From NCBI GenBank assembly GCA_030706285.1, contig JAUZOU010000027.1:1-16177 (forward strand): a stretch of DNA of 16,177 bases, given 5' to 3'. The notes under the pieces were generated by a model. That model was given only the letters and a program-made list of their open reading frames with translations, did no database searches and had not been told where the DNA came from. The stretch comes from Bacteroidota bacterium (GTDB lineage Bacteria; Bacteroidota; Bacteroidia; Bacteroidales; UBA1402). A program made the position numbers and the translations under genes. Positions 1 to 7,367 of the stretch are shown piece after piece (position 1 is the stretch's first letter; every line of letters starts with the position of its first letter).

Positions 1-949
1 CGCCAGACTTCGGATTGACAAAAAAGAGCTTAAATTCATTCTGGTTGCGGTTTAACGTCATGACAGCCAACTGATTGTTACTGCGAGTGAATCGTATCCG
101 CGGAATGTAGCCATCGGCATCCACAGGCACACTCAACTTTCTGGAAGAGCGTATCTTCAGCTGATAAACATGAACGGTGACGGTGGAGATCGTATCTCCG
201 GCAGATGCATATCGGTATGTCCTGAAACCAGGATAGTAAACTGGTGCCTCTCCGCCCATCCGGTCGTTTCCGTATAAAGTAAACGTATATTCAGGGACTG
301 AGCGCTCATTAAATTTAAGGTAGGCCAGGCATTCACTATCCGGAGACCAGGCATAGGCTGCGGTCATGACCGCTTCCTCCTCGTACATCCAGTCAGCTGC
401 ACCATTAATGATGCGGTTCATGGCTCCATCGGTGGTCACTGTCAATTCCGAGCCAAAGTCCAGTCGTTTGATGAACAGATTGTTGTCACGCACAAACGCA
501 ATCGAACGACCATCAGGTGAGAATTTGGCATCCCGTTGATTCCCTTTTTCGGAAAGTGGCTCAATCAAGTTTCGTTTTCGATCATAGACATAATATTCCG
601 TCAGAAACGAATGTCTATAAATGGGCCTTTCTTCTTCCCAAATCAGGATTTTTGTTTCCTGACCATTGAAACTGTAACCGGCAATTTTTTTCAGTTTCGA
701 TCCCCTGGCCTTTGTCAGATCAAGCATCGTTTCTTTGAGTTTGCCTGTCTGGTAAACATAGCTGTTCAGTTTTGTTCCGGTTTCATCCAAACTGGAGTAC
801 AAGCTTGGATCCTGCATGGGACAAAAATCAGGCAATTTCTCTGGTTTATAAGCACCTGCAATAATAGAATCAAGGGAAAGGAGATTGTTCCCAGCCATCA
901 TGGAGGTGACTGAAAAAACCAACAAAAGAATCGTAAAAAGTCGTTTCAT
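1..949 (-). CDS. Dipeptidyl peptidase IV (S9 family), N-terminal part, cut by window edge
   Basis: Secreted serine exopeptidase that removes X-Pro or X-Ala dipeptides from peptide N-termini. Only the first 316 codons are present; the frame is still open at base 1, so the C-terminal alpha/beta-hydrolase domain with the catalytic Ser-Asp-His lies outside. The start ATG (949) opens a signal peptide, a basic KR followed by a hydrophobic run ending SMMA, probably cleaved near residue 19-20. The rest is beta-propeller: residues 141-148 read AKFSPDGR and 201-220 contain WSPDS and VPEY. The diagnostic motif DWMYEEE is at residues 186-192; its glutamates are the family's anchors for the substrate N-terminus. 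PVYYPGFRTYRY (236-247) is also typical of bacterial DPP IV. The gene is transcribed divergently from the radical SAM gene. DPP IV is favoured over prolyl tripeptidyl peptidase or another S9 member because of the double-Glu motif, but without the catalytic domain the subfamily is not certain. Confidence 0.88.
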   Translation of the reverse strand, partial: MKRLFTILLLVFSVTSMMAGNNLLSLDSIIAGAYKPEKLPDFCPMQDPSLYSSLDETGTKLNSYVYQTGKLKETMLDLTKARGSKLKKIAGYSFNGQETKILIWEEERPIYRHSFLTEYYVYDRKRNLIEPLSEKGNQRDAKFSPDGRSIAFVRDNNLFIKRLDFGSELTVTTDGAMNRIINGAADWMYEEEAVMTAAYAWSPDSECLAYLKFNERSVPEYTFTLYGNDRMGGEAPVYYPGFRTYRYASAGDTISTVTVHVYQLKIRSSRKLSVPVDADGYIPRIRFTRSNNQLAVMTLNRNQNEFKLFFVNPKSG

Positions 950-1005
950 GCGTAACTAATTTTATTCAACGATGCTGCAGGAAGGTCCACAGCTCGTAAA
1001 GAATA

Positions 1006-1013
1006 CAAAAATA
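1006..1013 (-). promoter_or_regulatory. Putative -7 promoter element for the DPP IV gene
   Basis: Read on the minus strand this is TATTTTTG, a full match to the Bacteroidetes -7 consensus TAnnTTTG. It lies 56 nt upstream of the ATG at 949, implying a 5' UTR of about 50 nt. No well-spaced -33 TTTG is visible; an ATTG sits 24 nt upstream, which is rather far. Confidence 0.4.
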
Positions 1014-1056
1014 CGAAAATGCAACCGATTGTCCTGTCAATCACATTTAAAATCCA

Positions 1057-1064
1057 TAATTTTG
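1057..1064 (+). promoter_or_regulatory. Putative -7 promoter element for the radical SAM gene
   Basis: TAATTTTG matches TAnnTTTG. Transcription would begin near 1071, giving a leader of about 116 nt before the ATG at 1187, or about 39 nt before the small upstream ORF at 1110. The -33 match is poor. With the minus-strand element at 1006-1013 it forms a compact divergent promoter region. Confidence 0.35.
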
Positions 1065-1109
1065 GGACGTTTTAAACAGCGATGACAAAAAGGAGTGTAC
1101 GTTGAGACT

Positions 1110-1190
1110 ATGTCGAACCATAAAAAAGCGACGGCAGAGAACCAGTACACACGTTTAAAGAATCAGCCGTACCTGCGGCTACACGAATGA
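1110..1190 (+). other. 26-codon upstream ORF overlapping the radical SAM start (ATGA)
   Basis: An ATG at 1110 opens 26 codons (beginning MSNHKKATAENQY) that stop at TGA 1188-1190, sharing ATGA with the radical SAM start codon at 1187. It begins about 39 nt after the predicted transcription start. ATGA overlaps are classic sites of translational coupling, so this could be a leader peptide. I recognise no homology, its composition is not distinctive, and chance is a real possibility. Confidence 0.2.
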
Positions 1191-2152
1191 ACCAGCAACC
1201 ATTATACAGAACATTTCAGCAGTTCCTGAGCGAACACATTGAAGGTAAAGTTCAAAAAATAGCCCTGAACGCAGGCTTTACCTGTCCGAACAGGGATGGC
1301 GTAAAAGGGTATGGGGGTTGCACCTACTGCAACAACCAGACCTTTAATCCAGCCTATTGTGTAACCGAAAAAAGCGTGACCGTCCAGATGGAGGAAGGCA
1401 TCCGTTTTTTTGCCGGGAAATACCCGAAAATGAATTACCTGGCCTATTTCCAAGCCTATACAAACACATACGGAGAGCTGGAACAGCTGAAAAAATTGTA
1501 CGAAGAAGCACTGAGTGTGCCAAAGACAGTCGGACTGGTCGTCGGGACCCGCCCGGACTGCATGCCGGATGACCTGTTGGACTATTTTGAAGCCTTGTCA
1601 AAACAAGTTTTTGTCCTAATCGAATATGGCGTAGAATCCACCCTGGACCGAACCCTGACAACCATCAACCGTGGACACGATTATGCCTGTTCGGCCGATG
1701 CGATCAGACGAACGGCGGCCAGAGGCATACCAGTCGGAGCACACATCATCCTTGGACTGCCGGCTGAAAATCAGACTGAGATGGTTAAACACGCCGATGC
1801 CCTGAACGAATTACCACTGGACACTCTCAAGTTACATCAGCTTCAACTCATCCGGGGCACCAGACTGGCCATGCAGGTAGCACAAGATTCAAGTTTTATT
1901 CCACGATTTACAGCATCAGATTATGCCAATCTGATCGTCAACTTTCTGGAACGATTGAAACCGGCCATTGCCGTGGAACGTTTCGTTTCGCAGTCCCCGC
2001 CGGAACTGTTGATTGCTCCGGACTGGGGATTGAAAAACTATGAGTTTACCCATTTGGTGGAAAAACGTCTGAAACAAACAGGCAGTTATCAGGGAAAATG
2101 TTATTCAGGCAGTGGGTATTCTTCAAACGCGTACAGCACACTGCTCAGATAA
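1187..2152 (+). CDS. Radical SAM protein, TIGR01212/YhcC family
   Basis: A 321-residue radical S-adenosylmethionine protein of the TIGR01212 (E. coli YhcC) family, whose reaction I do not know to be established. The [4Fe-4S] cysteines are C33, C45 and C48 in the signature CPNRDGVKGYGGCTYC, a CX11CX2C spacing close to that of Elp3-like enzymes rather than the usual CX3CX2C. Further family landmarks are YLAYFQAYTNTY, VGTRPDCMPD, INRGHDYAC and GAHIILGLPAENQTEM. Length is slightly above that of E. coli YhcC. The ATG at 1187 places the usual short N-terminal helix before the Cys motif; no closer alternative is in frame. The last 17 codons and the stop lie within the antiparallel 3' end of cysK, so the tail after about KCYSGSG is probably not a conserved part of the fold. 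Soluble and cytoplasmic. Confidence 0.9.
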   Translation: MNQQPLYRTFQQFLSEHIEGKVQKIALNAGFTCPNRDGVKGYGGCTYCNNQTFNPAYCVTEKSVTVQMEEGIRFFAGKYPKMNYLAYFQAYTNTYGELEQLKKLYEEALSVPKTVGLVVGTRPDCMPDDLLDYFEALSKQVFVLIEYGVESTLDRTLTTINRGHDYACSADAIRRTAARGIPVGAHIILGLPAENQTEMVKHADALNELPLDTLKLHQLQLIRGTRLAMQVAQDSSFIPRFTASDYANLIVNFLERLKPAIAVERFVSQSPPELLIAPDWGLKNYEFTHLVEKRLKQTGSYQGKCYSGSGYSSNAYSTLLR

Positions 2153-3054
2153 CGTTCGCCTGTATCAGGCAATAAGGCTACGATCAGTTTTCCAGCATTT
2201 TCAGGCCGTTTTGCCAATTCCGAAGCAGCATAAACAGCTGCACCGGAGGAAATCCCAACCAGCAAGCCTTCTTTCTGAGCCAATATCCGGCTCGTTTGAA
2301 TGGCAGCATCCTGAGGCACACGGAAAATTTCATCCACAATATCGGCATTGAAGGTCTTCGGGACAAATCCGGCTCCGATACCCTGAATTTTATGCGGACC
2401 TGAAACGCCGCCTGAAAGCACCGGTGACTCGGCCGGTTCAACAGCCACGACCTTGATGTCCGGATTGTATTGCTTCAATAATTCCCCTACACCGCTGACG
2501 GTTCCGCCTGTTCCGACACCAGCCACAAATATAGCGACCTGACCGTCCGTATCACGCCAGATTTCCTCACCGGTCGTCCGTTTGTGAATATCGGGGTTAG
2601 CAGGATTCTCAAACTGTTGCAAAATAATGGAACCAGGTGTAGCATCACGCAATTCTTCAGCTTTGGCAATGGCTCCTTTCATACCGGCAGCTCCAGGTGT
2701 CAGCACCAGTTTAGCTCCCAGGGCCTTCAGCAAGTTTCTGCGTTCTATGCTCATGGTTTCTGGCATGGTCAGGATCAGTTCATAGCCTTTGGCCGCTGAA
2801 ACGAAAGCCAGTCCAATGCCCGTATTACCACTGGTCGGTTCAATGATCGTGGCACCTGGCTTCAGCTGTCCCTTGCCTTCGGCATCCTGGATCATTGCCA
2901 GGGCGATGCGGTCTTTCACACTTCCGGCAGGATTGAAATACTCCAGCTTGGCGATGACGCGAGCTGGTAATTGTTTTTTTGCATTGTAATTCGTGAGTTC
3001 CAACAAAGGGGTGTTTCCGATCAGATCGGTCAACTGGCTGGCAATTCTTGACAT
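2101..3054 (-). CDS. cysK: Cysteine synthase (O-acetylserine sulfhydrylase)
   Basis: A PLP enzyme that makes L-cysteine from O-acetylserine and sulfide, the last step of sulfate/sulfide assimilation, in the cytoplasm. It has 317 residues, the normal CysK length. The PLP lysine is K47 in NPAGSVKDR. The substrate loop is TSGNTG at 74-79, the phosphate-binding loop is GTGGTVSG near 182, and the family pattern AVEPAESPVLSGG and the C-terminal LPDTGERYLS are present. CysK and CysM are close paralogues; the length and C-terminus favour CysK. It is monocistronic here, with its own promoter just upstream. Its 3' end overlaps the convergent radical SAM gene by 52 nt with no room for a terminator between them. 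A dyad next to the promoter (3128-3147) could mediate regulation. Confidence 0.93.
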   Translation of the reverse strand: MSRIASQLTDLIGNTPLLELTNYNAKKQLPARVIAKLEYFNPAGSVKDRIALAMIQDAEGKGQLKPGATIIEPTSGNTGIGLAFVSAAKGYELILTMPETMSIERRNLLKALGAKLVLTPGAAGMKGAIAKAEELRDATPGSIILQQFENPANPDIHKRTTGEEIWRDTDGQVAIFVAGVGTGGTVSGVGELLKQYNPDIKVVAVEPAESPVLSGGVSGPHKIQGIGAGFVPKTFNADIVDEIFRVPQDAAIQTSRILAQKEGLLVGISSGAAVYAASELAKRPENAGKLIVALLPDTGERYLSSVLYAFEEYPLPE

Positions 3055-3098
3055 ATTGGTTATTTTTTAAATTGATGTTTACTGGTTTATTATCGGTA

Positions 3099-3130
3099 CA
3101 AAATTAGAGACACTGGCTGCCAGGAACAAT
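3099..3130 (-). promoter_or_regulatory. Putative cysK promoter (-33 and -7)
   Basis: On the minus strand ATTG (3127-3130) is followed, after a 20-nt spacer, by TAATTTTG (3099-3106), a full match to TAnnTTTG. The start codon is 45 nt downstream, so the leader would be about 38 nt. The spacing is right for a Bacteroidetes sigma-ABfr promoter. Confidence 0.5.
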
Positions 3131-3147
3131 ACCATTCATTTGGTATT
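3128..3147. promoter_or_regulatory. Perfect 7-6-7 inverted repeat at the cysK -33 region, possible operator
   Basis: The arms AATACCA and TGGTATT are exact reverse complements separated by six bases. The right edge, on the cysK strand, overlaps the predicted -33 TTG. A 20-bp dyad at this place is typical of a binding site for a dimeric regulator. It is not a terminator: no T-tract follows immediately and no gene ends nearby. The regulator is unknown. Confidence 0.35.
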
Positions 3148-3413
3148 TTAGCACCCCATTCAGGCTTGAAAAAAGAAGCTGACATCAAGCCTACACTTCC
3201 TGAACAACCTCATTCTCATTTTTTCTATTTGCAAAAGAAAAGGCCGCGGCGCCTAAAAAAGGGAACAGAGCAAGTTGATTCATTGAATTACAAACTTAAA
3301 ATTGCTCAAATGCGACATTCCGATTATGTAACTACCTTTATGGATGATTAATAGAATCAGCTTTTGCTTCAAAATAATTTTTGATTGTATCACTCCTTCT
3401 TAGCATAAAATTG
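3148..3413. other. Intergenic region without a convincing gene
   Basis: AT-rich sequence between the divergent cysK and the hybrid kinase. It contains a short GC island at 3242-3253 (GGCCGCGGCGCC) inside A-rich flanks, which stands out but forms only a weak hairpin. A 61-codon frame starting with TTG at 3166 is open here, but it lacks a good promoter, a good start and any recognisable composition. I see no RNA gene. Confidence 0.5.
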
Positions 3414-3421
3414 TACATTTG
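3414..3421 (+). promoter_or_regulatory. Putative -7 promoter element for the hybrid kinase
   Basis: TACATTTG matches TAnnTTTG. Transcription would start near 3427, which is after the possible GTG start at 3421 and 18 nt before the ATG at 3445. The -33 region is T-rich (TTTTTG at 3378-3383) but too far away for a good match. Confidence 0.4.
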
Positions 3422-3444
3422 TGACCAAAAATGAGTTTCTTCGA

Positions 3445-6072
3445 ATGAACACTAATACACAAGGATCCGGGGCACTGCATGATTCTTCCAATTCTGACAA
3501 GATCCTGAGAATGACCGCTGATACCATGTTTCTGATCGACATGAATGGTATATGTGTCGATATGGTGTTACATACAGACCGCTGGTTTCTTCAAAATACC
3601 ACTCGTTTTATTGGGAAAAGCATTTTTGATAGCCTTCCTTCAGAAACAGCCATTGCATTCAAGAACAATTTTGATAAAGTTGTTTCTACCGGATTAACGT
3701 CAACGGACAATTATGAAATGCAAATCAGCGGAAAGACGTATTATTTCAAATGCATCATTTACCGTTACGATGATAATTACATACTGTTGCAATACCGGGA
3801 CATTACAAAACGGATATTACTGAAACAGAACCTGGAAAAAGCGAATCTCCAGCTTCAGGAGATTGAAAAGGTAGCGATGATCGGCCATTGGCAGTATAAT
3901 ACCGAAAATGAGGTATTTTATTACACTGGCATATTCGGGGCAAAGTCCAGTGGTACTGAATACGAGACGATTACCAAAAACGACCTACTGGAAACTATTT
4001 ATCCAGAGGATAAAGCTATTTTTCTCGACTACCTGAAGGAAGAAAACAAAATTGCCCTGAGCGAGACACATACTTGCCGGATCATCCTTAAGGATAAACT
4101 TTACTACTTACTGTTCAAGATCATCAGTGCCTATCACGAAAATGGCATCAAGTTCATGGAAGGATACGTTCAAAACATCTCCGATATCAAGGAAAATCAA
4201 CACAGACTGGAGATCGTTACGGCAGCCGTTTCTAATTCCAACGACTTAATTTTTGCCATGAAAACAGACGGCAAACTTGTTTTCGGCAATAAACGGTTTA
4301 ATGAACAATATGGTTGGAAAGCGGATGAAGACATTTCTTCCTACAACATCTTCAGCCTTAAGAATAGTTGGGCCGGCGGCAAACGGTGGGCAGAAGTGAT
4401 CAAACAAGCGATTTCCTCAGACCAGGTTGTCAATTTTGTCCTGAACAAGCCCGATTATTTAGGTGGAGAAGCCCAGACGCTTGATTGCACCTCGTACCTG
4501 ACAAAAGATTCAACTGGAACCAATCTGGTCTGGACATTCGGAAAAGACATCACAGAACGCGTCCACTACGAAAAACAGGTAAAGGAGCTGAACCAAATCA
4601 TGAGTTCAGTCCTGAGCAATATTCCCATGTACATATCGGTCAAGGATATTTCAAACGACTTCCGTTACATATTCAGCAACCGGGAAGCTGGTGATTTTCG
4701 CGCTGGTCAAACGGGTCAGATCATCGGTAAATCGGATTTTGACATCTTTCCAGCTGACCTCGCAGAAAGCATCCGGAATGATGACCTGAAAGTCATGCAA
4801 AACAATGGCGAACACAGGCGTATTATTGAAGACACCGACGAGAACGGTAATAAACGGCTCACTGATCAATTGCGGATCATCATCAAAGATGAGATGCGCC
4901 CTTTGCTCATCACGATCGAGCAGAATATCACCAAGTCCAAAGAAATGGAACAGGACTTGGTCGAAGCCAAAGAAAGGGCCATCGAAGCCGATAAATTGAA
5001 ATCAGCTTTCATCGCCAATATGAGCCATGAAATCAGAACGCCTCTGAATGCCATTGTCGGATTCTCAAAAATCATTGCTGAAACCGAAAACAGTGAAGAC
5101 CGCAATTCGTATTATGCCATCGTGGAAGCGAACAACGAACGCCTGCTTGGACTGATCAATGAAATTCTGGATCTTTCCAAAATCGAATCCGGAATTATGG
5201 CCTTTGATAATGCGCCCATCAATTTAAGCGATTTTAGCGAAGATCTCATTCATACGATGTCCATTAAATGTCCGGAAGGTGTCAGATTAATCTACGAACC
5301 ATGCGACAAGGACCTGACTATTTTCTGCGACAGAAACAGATTATCCCAGGTTTTTACCAATCTGATCAATAACGCCATTAAATTTACGACCAAAGGCAGT
5401 ATTACGTTCGGTTTCAATAAAACGACGAATTCACTGGAATTTTTCGTTAGAGACACAGGAAAAGGCATCGCCCCCGATCAATTGGACAAGGTCTTCGACC
5501 GCTTTGTCAAAGCCGACAATTTCACACAAGGAACAGGGCTTGGACTTTCGATTTGCAGGTCCATCATCGAACGGATGGGAGGGACCATCAAAGTGGAATC
5601 GCAGCTTGGTAAAGGCGCAGCCTTCCGTTTTACCCTACCGAACAGTTGCATCATTACGGATAAAATCATCGAGTCCAATGCCTATTTGGCAGACGCCCCC
5701 TTCATCCCTCAAAATAAGACAATCCTTGTTGCCGAAGACACAGATAGTAACTTTAAACTGATTGAGGCAATGATCGGGAAAATGTACCGGCTCATCCGTG
5801 CAAACAATGGTGTCGAAGCTATTTCGATGTGCTGTGATTTGCATCCTGACTTGATTCTGATGGATATTAAAATGCCAGAAATGAATGGTCTGGAGGCCAC
5901 TCTGATCATCCGTGAAGCCAACAAGGAAATTCCAATCATCGCCCAGAGTGCCTTCGCCTTCGAAGACGACAGAAAAAGAGCCATTGACTGCGGTTGTACC
6001 GATTTCATTGCCAAACCATTTACCAAAAAGCAACTTTCCGACGTTATTATACGTCATCTTCCCAGATCCTGA
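3445..6072 (+). CDS. Soluble hybrid histidine kinase: four PAS, HisKA, HATPase, receiver
   Basis: An 875-residue sensor kinase with no membrane segment or signal peptide, so probably a cytoplasmic sensor. Approximate domains: PAS 19-125, PAS 140-250, PAS 255-375, PAS 385-500, a short coiled linker, HisKA 518-585, HATPase_c 630-735 and a C-terminal receiver 755-870. The phosphoaccepting His is H528 in NMSHEIRTPLNAI. The ATP site shows the N box NLINNAIKFT, G1 DTGKGI and G2 GTGLGLSI. The receiver has its phosphorylated Asp at D807 (LILMDIKMPEMNG), an acidic pair ED in LVAEDTD, and the conserved Lys in IAKPF. All catalytic residues look intact. The frame also allows a GTG start at 3421, but that codon overlaps the predicted -7 box, so I prefer ATG 3445. 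The ligand cannot be told from the sequence. It converges on a second REC/kinase protein, a plausible phosphorelay partner. Confidence 0.92.
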   Translation: MNTNTQGSGALHDSSNSDKILRMTADTMFLIDMNGICVDMVLHTDRWFLQNTTRFIGKSIFDSLPSETAIAFKNNFDKVVSTGLTSTDNYEMQISGKTYYFKCIIYRYDDNYILLQYRDITKRILLKQNLEKANLQLQEIEKVAMIGHWQYNTENEVFYYTGIFGAKSSGTEYETITKNDLLETIYPEDKAIFLDYLKEENKIALSETHTCRIILKDKLYYLLFKIISAYHENGIKFMEGYVQNISDIKENQHRLEIVTAAVSNSNDLIFAMKTDGKLVFGNKRFNEQYGWKADEDISSYNIFSLKNSWAGGKRWAEVIKQAISSDQVVNFVLNKPDYLGGEAQTLDCTSYLTKDSTGTNLVWTFGKDITERVHYEKQVKELNQIMSSVLSNIPMYISVKDISNDFRYIFSNREAGDFRAGQTGQIIGKSDFDIFPADLAESIRNDDLKVMQNNGEHRRIIEDTDENGNKRLTDQLRIIIKDEMRPLLITIEQNITKSKEMEQDLVEAKERAIEADKLKSAFIANMSHEIRTPLNAIVGFSKIIAETENSEDRNSYYAIVEANNERLLGLINEILDLSKIESGIMAFDNAPINLSDFSEDLIHTMSIKCPEGVRLIYEPCDKDLTIFCDRNRLSQVFTNLINNAIKFTTKGSITFGFNKTTNSLEFFVRDTGKGIAPDQLDKVFDRFVKADNFTQGTGLGLSICRSIIERMGGTIKVESQLGKGAAFRFTLPNSCIITDKIIESNAYLADAPFIPQNKTILVAEDTDSNFKLIEAMIGKMYRLIRANNGVEAISMCCDLHPDLILMDIKMPEMNGLEATLIIREANKEIPIIAQSAFAFEDDRKRAIDCGCTDFIAKPFTKKQLSDVIIRHLPRS

Positions 6073-6190
6073 TGCAAAAAGGCCAATCAGGTCACAATAT
6101 CATTATACCGGATCCAGAAAAAGCATTGTTAATAATCCTCCAACGGGAGAAACAACGTTCGACAAATCGTGCGACTTCCAGAGCACATAG

Positions 6191-6406
6191 TTAATTGATC
6201 AGGAGACTTTCCTCAGGCTGAAGCAGCTGTTTCTTTGGAACTGAAAAAAAGAATATTGAACCTTCACCTTCTTTAGAGTCAAACCACATGCGTCCACCAT
6301 TCTTTTCCACAAAATCCTGACATAATAACAAACCAAGGCCGGAGCCTTCCTCATTATTTGTACCAAATGTACTGAAATGAGTCTCAATCTTTAATAGTTT
6401 TTTTTT
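6191..6406 (-). pseudogene. Out-of-frame C-terminal part of the REC-kinase ATPase domain
   Basis: This is the displaced end of the gene starting at 7367. If one A is removed from the A9 tract (6398-6406), the frame continues for about 70 codons to TAA at 6191-6193. That frame restores the missing end of a HATPase_c domain: an F box (FSTFGTN), the G2 box EEGSGLGLLLC, then VEKNGGRMWFDSKEGEGSIF and a short tail. The corrected protein would be 391 residues. The preserved motifs show that the frameshift is very recent, a sequencing or assembly error in a homopolymer, or bypassed in the cell by slippage. Confidence 0.8.
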
Positions 6407-7367
6407 GAGCGTCTTCGCTCATTCCGCAACCATTATCCTGAATGCTTACGACACAGTTCCCCTCTTCTTCTGGTACGGAACTGGCTATTCTGATCGTGAC
6501 AGTACCATTTTCCTTGGTAAACTTGAGGGCATTGCTCAACAAGTTTCTCAGTACGCTCTTTATCATATCCCTGTCCACATAAACATCACAGCTTCCTGAA
6601 GCTTCAACATGCAGGTTGATATGCTTCAATTCTGCCATCTTAATGAACATATCCACGACCTCGGAAACAATAGGAACCATATCGGAAGACTGATAGACCA
6701 TATTTAACCGGCCAGTCTGGCTCTTGGTCCATTTCAGCAGATTATCAAGCAACGAAAATAGTTCTTCAATAGATTTATTGGCCATATTCAATAGCTGATA
6801 CATGTCTTGCCCAACCATCTCAGAAGTCAATGAGACAACAAGCATATTGAGCATCATCTTCATGGAGCCTAGCGGAGACCGGAGATCATGGGCGATGACA
6901 GAATACATTTTATCGCGTGCCATGATGGTACTTTTCAGTTCTTCCGTCTGACGCAAAATGATCCGCTTGGCAGCCTCAAGCGAAATCTGATGATTGACAC
7001 GTATAAGAAGTTCTTCTTTGCTGAATGGTTTTGTCACAAAGTCATTGCCTCCTACCTGGAATCCTTTGACGATTTCTGCCGTTCCATTAAGGGCTGTCAG
7101 AAAAATAACGGCAATTTCATTATATGGCTCAGGCATTTGCCTGATCTGCTTTGTCACTTCAAACCCATCCATGTCTGGCATCATAACGTCCAGCAACACC
7201 AAATCCGGCTTCTCTTTCTGAATTATATCCAACGCTTCTTTTCCACCCATCGCAGTTGAAATCTGATAATGCTCATTTGACAGCAATATCTTAAGCAACA
7301 GGATGTTTGAAAGAACATCGTCAACAATTAAAATTTTATATTCAGAATTATTAACTTCAACATTCAT
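6384..7367 (-). CDS. Response regulator/histidine kinase (REC-HisKA-HATPase), frameshifted near its end
   Basis: The in-frame part is 327 residues. Residues 11-125 are a receiver: acidic pair D16/D17 in LIVDD, phosphorylated Asp D60 in LVLLDVMMPDMDG, conserved Lys K113 in VTKPF. A short helix leads to a HisKA domain with H160 in VIAHDLRSPLG, then HATPase_c with N box NLLSNALKFT (275-284) and G1 DNGCGM (311-316). After SEDAQKK the A9 tract shifts the frame and translation ends at TIKD, losing the ATP lid and G2 box. Such a product should not bind ATP normally, though the receiver would still work. No membrane segment and no DNA-binding domain are present. The receiver-first order suggests it takes phosphate from another kinase, possibly the convergent hybrid kinase. 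Start ATG 7367 is the natural one; I see only a poor promoter match upstream (7381-7388, one mismatch). Confidence 0.85.
   Translation of the reverse strand: MNVEVNNSEYKILIVDDVLSNILLLKILLSNEHYQISTAMGGKEALDIIQKEKPDLVLLDVMMPDMDGFEVTKQIRQMPEPYNEIAVIFLTALNGTAEIVKGFQVGGNDFVTKPFSKEELLIRVNHQISLEAAKRIILRQTEELKSTIMARDKMYSVIAHDLRSPLGSMKMMLNMLVVSLTSEMVGQDMYQLLNMANKSIEELFSLLDNLLKWTKSQTGRLNMVYQSSDMVPIVSEVVDMFIKMAELKHINLHVEASGSCDVYVDRDMIKSVLRNLLSNALKFTKENGTVTIRIASSVPEEEGNCVVSIQDNGCGMSEDAQKKTIKD
6398..6406 (-). repeat. A9 homopolymer at the frameshift site
   Basis: Nine T on the plus strand, nine A on the coding strand, in the context GCTC-A9-CTATT. Eight A gives the full kinase; nine gives an early stop. 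A -1 ribosomal shift would hit TAA two codons later, so only +1 frameshifting or transcript slippage to A8 or A11 would produce the complete protein. Confidence 0.9.

Noticed and set aside
3242..3253. GC-rich island as a hairpin or repeat element
   Set aside because: Only about 4 bp of stem can form around it and no second copy is seen in the window.
3166..3351. 61-codon frame starting with TTG between cysK and the hybrid kinase
   Set aside because: Rare start codon, no full promoter element, no recognisable composition, and it ignores the divergent layout.
3421..3444. GTG start for the hybrid kinase eight codons upstream
   Set aside because: The GTG shares its first base with the predicted -7 box, so transcription would begin downstream of it; ATG 3445 is preferred, though this is not proven.
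5994..6194. Plus-strand frame across the end of the hybrid kinase into the convergent gap
   Set aside because: Mostly overlaps the receiver codons in another frame, with no independent promoter and a low-information sequence.
6398..6406. Programmed -1 ribosomal frameshift on the A-run
   Set aside because: The -1 frame reads N-Y-stop right after the run, so it would not yield the full kinase.
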